Positions 1 to 7,647 of a DNA stretch of 16,533 nucleotides are shown here, one piece after another. The notes beneath the pieces were generated by a model that was not told where the DNA came from, searched no databases, and saw only the letters and a list, made by a program, of their open reading frames with translations. The DNA is from Pseudomonadota bacterium (GTDB lineage Bacteria > Pseudomonadota > Gammaproteobacteria > Xanthomonadales > Rhodanobacteraceae): NCBI GenBank assembly GCA_023430685.1, contig JAEYZH010000161.1:1-16533 (forward strand), given 5' to 3'. The position numbers and the translations under genes are program-made. Numbering within the stretch: the stretch's first letter is position 1; each line of letters starts with the position of its first letter.

Positions 1-522
1 AAGGAGTGGCTGGGTTTCCACATCGAGTGGGCCGCACTGCGGCTTGCGCTGGGTCCCGCGATCGGCGCCGCCTTCATCGACGTGCCGGCGGGCAAGTCGC
101 CGCGAACGCCGCCGTGGCTCGCGGTCCTGCGCGAACAGGACGAGCACGAACTGCGCGCGGGGCTTGGCCGCCTCGTCGACGCGTGGCAAGCCGCCGCGCA
201 GCGACCGCCGATGTATTTCCCGGCGACGACGCATGCCTACGCGACGGCGCGCGCGGAATCGCGCATCGCGGACGCCCGCAGGAAATGGGAAGGTGGCGCC
301 TCCGACGATGCAGCCGGCGAGCGCGACTACGCACCCGGCTACGCGCGACTGGCGACGCGCGGACTCGACCTGTTCGACGCGGCCGATCCCGCGCATGCGG
401 CGTTCGTCGACGCCACGACGTTCATCGCCGGTGTCCTCGACCCGCGACACAGCATCCTGCTCTCGCCCGGCGCGGGCGAGCCGCGGCAACGCGGGCGCAC
501 GGCCGACGGCGGAGAGGCCTGA
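1..522 (+). CDS. recC: RecBCD subunit RecC, C-terminal end (partial)
   Basis: This frame is open from the window edge to TGA at 520-522 and gives the last ~173 residues of a larger protein. RecC is the subunit of the RecBCD helicase-nuclease that splits the duplex and recognises Chi. The visible part resembles the RecC C-terminus: a segment with RPPMYFPATTHAYA (in E. coli RecC a leucine/proline run followed by a short Trp-containing segment), then ARRKWEG, then GERDYAPGYARL, ending in a helical stretch. These resemblances are remembered, not aligned. The strongest support is context, because recB starts at 522 inside the stop codon (TGATG) and recD follows. The 5' part lies outside the window. 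No sign of frameshift is seen. Confidence 0.82.
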   Translation, partial: KEWLGFHIEWAALRLALGPAIGAAFIDVPAGKSPRTPPWLAVLREQDEHELRAGLGRLVDAWQAAAQRPPMYFPATTHAYATARAESRIADARRKWEGGASDDAAGERDYAPGYARLATRGLDLFDAADPAHAAFVDATTFIAGVLDPRHSILLSPGAGEPRQRGRTADGGEA

Positions 523-3500
523 TGCGGTCGCGCGATGCCACGGCGCTGCGCTGGCGCGAACTCCCGCTCGATGGCCGCGTATTGATCGAGGCGAGCGCGG
601 GCACCGGCAAGACCTGGACGATCGGCGTGGTGTACCTGCGCCTGCTGCTCGAGCGCGGGCTCGGCGTCGAGCAGATCCTGGTGACCACGTTCACCGAAGC
701 GGCCGCACAGGAACTGCGCGAGCGCCTGCGGCGGCGACTCGTCGAGACCGAACAATGGCTGGAACATCCGCTCGCGCTCGAAGCGGCCGCCGCGAGCGCC
801 GCGGCGAACGGCGACGTCGACGCGCTGCCCACCTGGATGGCCGCGCAGGCGAGCGATCCCGCGCGCGCGCGGCAGGCGCTGCGCCGCATCCAGCTTGCGC
901 GCGCCGACTTCGATCGCGCGCCGATCGCGACGATCCATTCGCTGTGCCAGCGCATCCAGCGCGAATACCCGCTCGAGGCCGGCGCCGCGTTCCGCAGCGA
1001 GCGGCTCGTGGACGAGGCGGAGCTGCTGCATGAATGCGTGGAAGACTTCTGGCGCCGGCGCTACTTCCAGCGCGAGCAGGACCCGGGGGAACACGACGTG
1101 CTCGACGATGGTCCCGAATCGCTCACCCGGGACCTGCACGCGATCATCGGAAGTGGCGCGGCCGAGGTGCTCGACGCGGATGGCCTCGATGCACTGCATG
1201 CGGCACTGCGCGAGGCGCAGCAGCCGGGCTTCACGGAGCGGTTACGCGCGCTGGCGCAGGACCGCTCGCTGTATGGCCCACGCAAGTCGAAGCTGGCCAA
1301 CGGTTTGCAGAACGTGGCCAAGGCGCTCGAATCCGGACTCGACGCCCAGTCGATGGTGCAGGCGCTGCACAAGGCGCTCGACGACCGATTCGACGATGAC
1401 GCGATCGACGAGCAGCAATCGCCGGTGGCAAGCACCGTACTGCGCGAGCATCCGTCACTGCGTTTCCTGCAACAACTCCGCACGCTGCTCGGGTGCTGCA
1501 AGACCTTCGTGCGCGGCCGCGTGCTCGCCGCCGCCAACGCCGAGTGCATCGCGCAGATGCGCGAACGCGCACAGCGGCGCGGCGTCAAGACGTTCTCGAT
1601 GCTCATCGACGGCGTGCACGAACGGTTGAGCGGCGAGACCGGTGCGCAACTCGCGGCGCGCCTGTTCGAGGCGTTCCCGGCCGCGCTCATCGACGAATTC
1701 CAGGACACCGACCAGCGCCAGTACGCGATCTTCGACCGCATCTATCGCGCCGCGGACGGCACCGCGCGCGGCACGCTCGTGATGATCGGTGATCCGAAAC
1801 AGGCGATCTACGGATTTCGCGGCGGCGACATCGCCGCGTACCAGCGTGCGGCCGCGCAGGCAGGCCTGCGCCATACGCTCTCCATCAACCATCGCTCGTC
1901 GCGCGCACTGGTGGGCGCGTTGAATGCGCTGTACGGAGGCGAAGGCGGCTTCGGGCGCACCGGCATCGACTACCACGCGGTCGGGGCGGCCGGCAGGGCC
2001 GACAAGACGCCATGGACGATCGACGGCGAGCCGGTCCGCGCGCCGCTGGTGCTGCACGCCTTCCGGTGCGACGCGATCGACCCGAAGAGCGGCAAGCCGC
2101 TCGAGACGCTCGGTGCACTGGAGGATCTCGCGCTCGACGACTGCGCCGCGCGCATCGCGGCGCAGCTCATGGACGAACGCGAGCGCATCGGCGCGCGGCG
2201 CGTGCTGCCCGGCGACATCGCGGTGCTGCTGCCGACCAACCGGCATGTGCTCGCGCTGCGCGGACGGCTGGCACGCCGCGGTGTTCCGTGCGTCGGATCG
2301 GGTCGCGGCAGCGTGTTCGATGGCGAGGTCGCCGCGGAGTTGGAGCTCGTGCTCGCGGGGGTGCTCGCCGCCGACGACGAAGGCGCGGTGCGCGCCGCGC
2401 TGTCGACGCGATTGCTCGGCGCGCAGTTCGTCGATTTCGAAGCGTGGCGCACCGATGCGGCCTCGTTCGAGCGCGAACTCGAGCGCTTCGCGCGCTGGCG
2501 CGCACTCGCGCGGTCGCGCGGCGTGCTCGCGCTGGTCGCCGACCTGCTGGCACAGCGGGGCGCCGCTTTGCTGGCCGCCGAAGGCGGCGAGCGCTGCCTG
2601 ACCGATCTTCGCCATCTCGGTGAACTGCTGGCCGAACGGCAGCCTCGGGAGCAGGGCCTCGAGGGCCTTTTCGCATGGTTCGCGCGCATGCGCAGCGACG
2701 GCGGTGACGGCGAGCACGATGCCGAGGAGGCGCGGCAGCTGCGCATCGAGAGCGATGCCGCGCGCGTGCAGCTGCTGACCGTGCACACGGCCAAGGGCCT
2801 GGAGTTCCCGATCGTCTACCTGCCGCTGGCCTGGCGCGTCGCGATGCGCAGTGGCCGTTTCGCGCCGAAGGTGCTGCGCTTCCACGAAGACACCGGGCGC
2901 CTCGTCGTCGACGTGGGATCGGCAGGCTTCGCGGCGAACCTCGCGCGCCACCATCGCGAAGACCTCGACGAGCGACTGCGCCTGCTGTACGTCGCGATGA
3001 CGCGCGCGGTGCATGCGCTCCACGTGTACTGGGTCGAGCGCAAGTCGTTCCCGGCCGGTGGTGATCCGCCCGACGAGCGCGCCTGCGATGTCGCGGCCAT
3101 CGACCTGCTGGTCGCGCAGGCGCAGCGTCGGCTCGGCATCACGCCCGGCGAAGACGGCCTGCATGCGCTCGCATCGCGGCTCGACGGCGTCGCGCTCGTC
3201 GACGTCCCTGGGCCGGCCGCGGCGATGTACGTGCCGCCGGCCCCGCCGTCGCGTGCGTACGCGACGCGCACGCCGATGCCCGCGCTGCGCGCGTTCGAAT
3301 GGCAGCACAGCTTCAGCGCGATCGCGCGCGGCGCCACCGCGGCTTCGTTCGCCGAAGCCGGCGCCGACGACGAAGCCGCGACCGCCGTCGATCTGCCCGT
3401 GCCGGAGTCGACGGGGGACGACCCGCGCCTCGTCGTCCTGCAGGCGTTGCGCGGACCGCGCTTCGGTGACGCCGTGCACCGCATGTTCGAACTCGCTACG

Positions 3501-4169
3501 CCCGAGCCGCTGTGGCCCGAGCAACGCGCGCTGGTGGCGCGCGAACTGCACGCACGCGGCCTGCGCCTGCCGCCGGCTGGCGGCGTGGACACTCTCGAAG
3601 AGGTCGCGCGGATGGTCGAACGCAGCCGGTGCGCGGATCTGGGCGATGGCCTGCGCCTGCTGGATCTCGCGCGCGAGGCGCGCGTCAGCGAGTTCGAATT
3701 CCAGTTGCCGCTGCGCCAGGTGACGATCGCGCGGATGCGTGCGCTGTGCGCCGCGCACGGTGTCGCGGACGCGCTGCCGGCCACGCTCGAAGCGCAGCGG
3801 CTGAACGGCATGCTGGCCGGCTTCGTCGACCTCGTGTTCGAGTGGCGCGGGCGTTACCACGTGCTCGACTACAAGACCAACTGGCTCGGTCCCGACCTCG
3901 CCGGCTATCGCGATGCCGGCCTCGATGCCGCGATGCGCACGCACCACTACCCGCTGCAGGCGCTGCTGTACAGCGTCGCGGTGCATCGCTACCTGCGCCG
4001 GCGCCTGCGTGGTTATTCACCGGCACGGCACCTCGGCGGCAGCTGGTATGTGTTCGTGCGCGCAGTCGGCCTCGCCGCCGGCGCCGGCATCTGGCGGCGG
4101 ACGTGGCCGGTCGCGTTGATCGAGGCGCTCGACGAGTTGTTCGCCGGCGCCGCGGAGGACGCCGCATGA
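522..4169 (+). CDS. recB: RecBCD subunit RecB, helicase-nuclease
   Basis: The product has 1215 residues, against about 1180 in E. coli. RecB is the slow 3'-5' UvrD-family (SF1A) motor and carries the only nuclease site of RecBCD. Visible motifs: Walker A SAGTGKT at 25-31, ATIHS near 136-140, Walker B LIDEFQDTD around 389-397, GDPKQAIYGFRGGD from 423, LTVHTAKGLEF at 752-762, and RLLYVAMTRA at 820-829. The C-terminal nuclease domain keeps the expected residues: His986 in GDAVHRMFE, Asp1103 in GFVDLVF, and Asp1116/Lys1118 in LDYKTNW, the same spacing as E. coli D1067-D1080-K1082. The ATG at 522 overlaps the recC stop by one base. The frame stays open upstream to position 6, but that stretch lies over recC. 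The gene ends in an ATGA overlap with recD. Confidence 0.97.
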   Translation: MRSRDATALRWRELPLDGRVLIEASAGTGKTWTIGVVYLRLLLERGLGVEQILVTTFTEAAAQELRERLRRRLVETEQWLEHPLALEAAAASAAANGDVDALPTWMAAQASDPARARQALRRIQLARADFDRAPIATIHSLCQRIQREYPLEAGAAFRSERLVDEAELLHECVEDFWRRRYFQREQDPGEHDVLDDGPESLTRDLHAIIGSGAAEVLDADGLDALHAALREAQQPGFTERLRALAQDRSLYGPRKSKLANGLQNVAKALESGLDAQSMVQALHKALDDRFDDDAIDEQQSPVASTVLREHPSLRFLQQLRTLLGCCKTFVRGRVLAAANAECIAQMRERAQRRGVKTFSMLIDGVHERLSGETGAQLAARLFEAFPAALIDEFQDTDQRQYAIFDRIYRAADGTARGTLVMIGDPKQAIYGFRGGDIAAYQRAAAQAGLRHTLSINHRSSRALVGALNALYGGEGGFGRTGIDYHAVGAAGRADKTPWTIDGEPVRAPLVLHAFRCDAIDPKSGKPLETLGALEDLALDDCAARIAAQLMDERERIGARRVLPGDIAVLLPTNRHVLALRGRLARRGVPCVGSGRGSVFDGEVAAELELVLAGVLAADDEGAVRAALSTRLLGAQFVDFEAWRTDAASFERELERFARWRALARSRGVLALVADLLAQRGAALLAAEGGERCLTDLRHLGELLAERQPREQGLEGLFAWFARMRSDGGDGEHDAEEARQLRIESDAARVQLLTVHTAKGLEFPIVYLPLAWRVAMRSGRFAPKVLRFHEDTGRLVVDVGSAGFAANLARHHREDLDERLRLLYVAMTRAVHALHVYWVERKSFPAGGDPPDERACDVAAIDLLVAQAQRRLGITPGEDGLHALASRLDGVALVDVPGPAAAMYVPPAPPSRAYATRTPMPALRAFEWQHSFSAIARGATAASFAEAGADDEAATAVDLPVPESTGDDPRLVVLQALRGPRFGDAVHRMFELATPEPLWPEQRALVARELHARGLRLPPAGGVDTLEEVARMVERSRCADLGDGLRLLDLAREARVSEFEFQLPLRQVTIARMRALCAAHGVADALPATLEAQRLNGMLAGFVDLVFEWRGRYHVLDYKTNWLGPDLAGYRDAGLDAAMRTHHYPLQALLYSVAVHRYLRRRLRGYSPARHLGGSWYVFVRAVGLAAGAGIWRRTWPVALIEALDELFAGAAEDAA

Positions 4170-5914
4170 GCACGGGCGCGGCGCGTTCCTCGCGCATGAT
4201 CGACCGCGGCCTCGCGCGGTGGGTGCAGGCGCGCACGGGTTCGGCGTTGCTCGCGCGCGCGGCATTCGCCGCGAGCGTGGCCGAAGGCGAGGGACACGCC
4301 TGCGCGTTGCTGGCTTCGTCACTCGGGGACGCCGAGCTTGCGGCGCTGAGCGCCCAGCCCTGGGTCGGCGATGGCACTGCATTCACGCCGTTCGTGCTCG
4401 ACGCGGACGGGCGCTTCCACCTCTGGCGCAACTGGCGCCACGAACGCGAGCTCGCGGACGCGTTGCTCGCGCGTCGCGATGCGCGCACGCGCACCACGCC
4501 GGATACATTGGAGAGCGACCTCGACGCGTTGTTCGGCAACGAGCAGCCGCTCGCGACGACGCGCCAGCGCGAGGCGGTCGCACGCGTGATCGGCGCGCGA
4601 CTGCTGGTGCTGACGGGTGGGCCGGGCACGGGCAAGACCTCGACCGTCGTGCGCATGCTCGCGATGCTGCTGCGCCATGCACAGACCGCGGGGCTGCCCG
4701 CGCAACCTGCGATCGCGCTCGCGGCGCCCACCGGCAAGGCCGCGCAGCGCCTCGGCCAGGCGATCGCGCACGGCAAGGCCGCGCTGTTCGAACGACTCGA
4801 CCCGGCTTCGCCGTTCCGCGCGTTGCTCGACCGGATCCCGCAAGGCGAGGCGCGCACGCTGCATCGCCTGCTCGGTTTCCGACCCGCGGGCAACACTTTC
4901 GTGCACGGCCGCGCGAACCCGCTCGCAGCGGACATCGTCGTCGTCGACGAAGCCTCGATGGTCGACCTTGCGCTAATGCGCCAGCTGTTCGACGCGCTGC
5001 GCGCGGATGCGTGCCTCGTCATCGTCGGCGATCCGGGCCAGCTCGCTTCGGTCGATGCAGGCTCGGTACTGGCCGATATCGTCGCGGCCAAGCCGCCTGC
5101 GTCGGAGCCGCCGCTCGCGCAAGACATCGTCACGCTCGACCACGTCTGGCGCGCGCAGGGCAGCCTCGCGCGCGGCGTCGCGGCGTTGCGCGGCGCCGAC
5201 CACGGCTGGCTCGAGGGGCTGCTCGCGCACGGCGGCGACGATGCACTGGGCTTCGAGGCCTGCACCGAGCCGGCCAGGCTCCGCGCGCGCATCGTGGCGT
5301 GGCTGGAACAGCATGCAGGCGTTTACACGCGGCTGTTCGATCGTCACGCACAGCCTGCCGATGCACTGTCCGCGCTGCGCGAGTGCCAGTTGTTGTGCGC
5401 GTTGCGCGAGGGCCCGTTCGGCGTCGCGGGGGTGAACGCGCTCGTCACGCGCTGGCTCGGCGAACGCCACGGCTTCGATCCCGCGCGCGCGTGGTACGCC
5501 GGCCGACCCGTGATCGTCACGCGCAACGACGCCGCGCGAGGGTTGTTCAACGGCGACATCGGGATCGCGCTCGAGGACGCGGATGGCTTGCGCGTATGGT
5601 TCGAATCGAGCGACCGCGATGGCCGCCCCGCGCTGCGCGGCCATTCTCCGCGCGTGCTGCCGGCCTGCGAAACCGCCTGGGCGATCACGGTGCACCGCAG
5701 CCAGGGGTCGGAGTACGCGGACATCGCGGTGGTCTTGCCGCCCGATCCCGACAATCCGCTGCTGACGCGCGAGCTGGTCTACACCGCGGTGTCGCGCGCG
5801 CGCCGCCAGGCACTGCTGTGGGCCGCGCCCGACGTTCTGCGCGCGGCCGTCGCGCGCACGACGCGGCGCGACGGCGGCCTGCGCGACCGGCTCGCGCGCG
5901 GCGCCGCTGGATGA
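4166..5914 (+). CDS. recD: RecBCD subunit RecD, 5'-3' helicase
   Basis: The product has 582 residues (E. coli 608). RecD is the fast 5'-3' SF1B motor of RecBCD and is needed for full nuclease activity and Chi control. Motifs seen: Walker A GGPGTGKT at 151-158; LAAPTGKAAQRL just after it (motif Ia); TLHRLLGF; Walker B VVVDEASMVD with Asp261-Glu262; GDPGQLASVDAGSVLAD (motif III); AITVHRSQGSEY at 506-517; and LVYTAVSRARRQALLW from 537 (motif VI). The first ~140 residues form the N-terminal domain that contacts RecB. The start is the ATG at 4166, overlapping the recB stop as ATGA, so translation is probably coupled. This is the last gene of the recCBD set. Confidence 0.97.
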   Translation: MSTGAARSSRMIDRGLARWVQARTGSALLARAAFAASVAEGEGHACALLASSLGDAELAALSAQPWVGDGTAFTPFVLDADGRFHLWRNWRHERELADALLARRDARTRTTPDTLESDLDALFGNEQPLATTRQREAVARVIGARLLVLTGGPGTGKTSTVVRMLAMLLRHAQTAGLPAQPAIALAAPTGKAAQRLGQAIAHGKAALFERLDPASPFRALLDRIPQGEARTLHRLLGFRPAGNTFVHGRANPLAADIVVVDEASMVDLALMRQLFDALRADACLVIVGDPGQLASVDAGSVLADIVAAKPPASEPPLAQDIVTLDHVWRAQGSLARGVAALRGADHGWLEGLLAHGGDDALGFEACTEPARLRARIVAWLEQHAGVYTRLFDRHAQPADALSALRECQLLCALREGPFGVAGVNALVTRWLGERHGFDPARAWYAGRPVIVTRNDAARGLFNGDIGIALEDADGLRVWFESSDRDGRPALRGHSPRVLPACETAWAITVHRSQGSEYADIAVVLPPDPDNPLLTRELVYTAVSRARRQALLWAAPDVLRAAVARTTRRDGGLRDRLARGAAG

Positions 5915-5927
5915 CGCGGCGGGGCGC

Positions 5928-5936
5928 TGCTAACCT
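5928..5936 (+). promoter_or_regulatory. Possible extended -10 promoter for mtnA
   Basis: The 65-nt recD-mtnA gap contains TGCTAACCT, which fits a TGn extended -10 followed by a weak hexamer (TAACCT). No convincing -35 is present at 16-18 nt upstream. If used, the transcript would start near 5943 and leave a leader of about 37 nt. Read-through from recD is equally possible. Confidence 0.25.
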
Positions 5937-5979
5937 GCGCTCCCGACTCCACAGCGCCGCCGCCATCACGGCGAAGCCG

Positions 5980-7008
5980 ATGTCCGCGATACCCCGATCC
6001 AGCCACGATTCCGTCCGCGCCGTGCTCTGGCGCGGCGACCACCTGCGCCTGCTCGACCAGCGCCTGCTGCCACGCGAGGAGCGCCACGTCGACTGCCGCA
6101 GTGCGGACGAAGTCGCCGGCGCGATCCGCGATCTCGTCGTGCGTGGCGCGCCCGCGATCGGCATCGCAGCCGCGTGGGGCGTGGTGCTCGCGGCGCAGCG
6201 CGAACCGGAACGGCTCGAACAGGCGCTCTCTACGTTGCGTGCCGCGCGCCCGACCGCGGTGAACCTCATGTGGGCGCTCGACCGCATGCGCGGCGCGAGC
6301 GCCGACCCGGCCGATGCGCAGGCATTCGCGCGCGAGGCGCAGGCGATCCAGGACGAGGACCTCGCGGCCAACCGGCGCATGGGCGAACTCGGCGCCGCAC
6401 TGCTCGGAGCGGGTGATGGCGTGCTGACCCACTGCAATACCGGCTCGCTCGCGACCGCGGGATTCGGCACCGCGCTCGGCGTGATCCGCGCGGGCGTCGA
6501 GGACAGGCGCATCGCGCGCGTGTTCGCGGGCGAAACGCGACCCTGGCTGCAGGGCGCGCGCCTGACGGTCTGGGAGCTACTGCGCGACGGCATCCCGGCG
6601 ACGCTGATCGCCGATTCCGCCGCTGCGCACCTGATGAAGACCGGGCAGGTGCAGTGGGTCATCGTCGGCGCGGACCGGATCGCCGCGAATGGCGACACCG
6701 CGAACAAGATCGGCACCTACCAGCTCGCGATAGCGGCGCGCCACCACGGCGTGAAGTTCATGGTGGTCGCGCCGTCGTCGACCGTCGACATGGCGAGCGC
6801 GAACGGCGACGGCATCGAGATCGAACTGCGCGCGCCCGACGAACTGCTCGCGCACGCGGGCCAGCGCGTCGTGGTCGAGGGGGCACAGGCGTGGAACCCG
6901 GTGTTCGACGTGACCCCCGCGACGCTGATCGACGCGATCGTGACCGAGCGCGGCGTGGTCCGGAACCCGGGCGAGGGTGGCATGGCCCCGCTGTTCGGCG
7001 CCGCCTGA
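5980..7008 (+). CDS. mtnA: S-methyl-5-thioribose-1-phosphate isomerase
   Basis: The product has 342 residues, a usual MtnA length. It isomerises 5-methylthioribose-1-phosphate to 5-methylthioribulose-1-phosphate in the cytosolic methionine salvage pathway. Evidence: an N-terminal LLDQRLLP segment; VVRGAPAIGIAAAWG, typical of the eIF2B-alpha/beta/delta-like fold; THCNTGSLAT with the catalytic Cys152; FAGETRPWLQGARLT; and VGADRIAANGDTANKIGTYQLA with the catalytic Asp232. The 80-residue Cys-Asp spacing equals that of the B. subtilis enzyme (Cys160/Asp240). The ATG at 5980 is chosen because upstream in-frame sequence overlaps recD. Its Shine-Dalgarno sequence is weak. No other mtn gene is nearby. 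Confidence 0.95.
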   Translation: MSAIPRSSHDSVRAVLWRGDHLRLLDQRLLPREERHVDCRSADEVAGAIRDLVVRGAPAIGIAAAWGVVLAAQREPERLEQALSTLRAARPTAVNLMWALDRMRGASADPADAQAFAREAQAIQDEDLAANRRMGELGAALLGAGDGVLTHCNTGSLATAGFGTALGVIRAGVEDRRIARVFAGETRPWLQGARLTVWELLRDGIPATLIADSAAAHLMKTGQVQWVIVGADRIAANGDTANKIGTYQLAIAARHHGVKFMVVAPSSTVDMASANGDGIEIELRAPDELLAHAGQRVVVEGAQAWNPVFDVTPATLIDAIVTERGVVRNPGEGGMAPLFGAA

Positions 7009-7023
7009 GCGCGCGAGCGACGC

Positions 7024-7461
7024 ATGGCCTGGCGCCGGCAGATCCTGCTGTTCGCGATCAGCGGCGTGATCGGCTTCGTGGTCGACGCGGGCATCGTGCA
7101 GCTGCTCGTGCGCGAATTCGGCGCCAACCCCTACGGCGCGCGCGTGCTGTCGTTCCTCGCCGCGGCGACCACGACCTGGGGCTTCAATCGGCGCTACACC
7201 TTCGCCGGACACGGCGGCGCGAGTCGCCGGCGCGAACTCGCGCGTTACCTGATCGCGATGGCTTTCGGCTTCGTGCTGAACTACGGCGCCTATGCACTGT
7301 GCGTGGCGACCTGGCCACTGGTGCGCAGCTGGCCCGCGATCGGCGTCGCGGTCGGTTCGGTGGCCGGCGCGGTGGTCAATTTCCTGAGCTCGAAATACTG
7401 GATTTTCCGCCCATCCGCACGCGCGAGGGATCGCGTCGCGGCAGTGCCTAAGTCACGCTGA
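7024..7461 (+). CDS. GtrA-like small membrane protein
   Basis: The product has 145 residues with four predicted membrane helices, at roughly 6-28, 35-54, 73-95 and 105-125. The pattern fits the GtrA-like family (polysaccharide synthesis/flippase-like): an N-terminal LLFAISGVIGFVVDAGI with an Asp in the first helix, FLAAATTTWGFNRRYTF before a basic loop, and VNFLSSKYWIF closing the last helix. Family members are thought to help move lipid-linked sugars across the inner membrane. No gtrB glycosyltransferase or surface-sugar gene lies here, so the substrate is unknown. It starts 15 nt after the mtnA stop and is probably co-transcribed with it. A Shine-Dalgarno sequence is barely visible. Confidence 0.8.
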   Translation: MAWRRQILLFAISGVIGFVVDAGIVQLLVREFGANPYGARVLSFLAAATTTWGFNRRYTFAGHGGASRRRELARYLIAMAFGFVLNYGAYALCVATWPLVRSWPAIGVAVGSVAGAVVNFLSSKYWIFRPSARARDRVAAVPKSR

Positions 7462-7474
7462 AATCAGGGAAAAA

Positions 7475-7490
7475 GGCTGCCCCTGCAGCC
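7475..7490. other. Perfect inverted repeat over the gyrA -35 region
   Basis: GGCTGC-CCCT-GCAGCC is a perfect 6-bp inverted repeat with a 4-nt loop, 13 nt after the GtrA-like stop and ten bases upstream of the gyrA -10. A run of five A's (7470-7474) sits on its left. On the + strand it has no U-tract. On the - strand it reads hairpin plus TTTTT, an intrinsic terminator shape facing leftward. It could be an operator, an antisense terminator or chance. Confidence 0.6.
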
Positions 7491-7497
7491 CCGGCGT

Positions 7498-7505
7498 GGT
7501 ATCAT
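7498..7505 (+). promoter_or_regulatory. gyrA promoter (extended -10)
   Basis: The hexamer TATCAT at 7500-7505 matches five of six bases of the sigma-70 -10 and is preceded by TGG, giving an extended -10. The -35 position (about 7477-7482, CTGCCC) is poor and lies inside an inverted repeat, which is consistent with an extended -10 promoter. The predicted start near 7512 leaves a leader of about 135 nt before gyrA. Confidence 0.55.
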
Positions 7506-7533
7506 TTCGTGTTGCTTTCCGCGCCTGCCGGCC

Positions 7534-7550
7534 GGTCGTCCCGTACGACC
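7534..7550 (+). other. Small hairpin in the gyrA leader
   Basis: GGTCGT-CCCGT-ACGACC is a perfect 6-bp stem with a 5-nt loop inside the predicted gyrA 5' untranslated region, about 100 nt upstream of the start codon. It has no T-tract. Its role is unknown, and in DNA this GC-rich chance occurrence is possible. Confidence 0.4.
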
Positions 7551-7647
7551 TGCACGGACTGCGCGAAACGGTGCGCGCGGGTGGATCCGCGACGCCGCCG
7601 TTCCGCCCGCAGGCGCGCCTCCGAAACGGACATGCCGAGGTTTCCTG

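Noticed and set aside
6..521. Upstream extension of the recB frame to position 6
   Set aside because: It would overlap the whole visible end of recC, and its translation is Arg-rich and unlike RecB. The RecB N-terminus with its Walker A fits the ATG at 522.
1455..3986. An 843-codon open frame on the - strand opposite recB
   Set aside because: It is a shadow of recB with low-complexity Arg/Glu/Val composition and no recognisable fold or ribosome site. recB motifs on the + strand explain the sequence.
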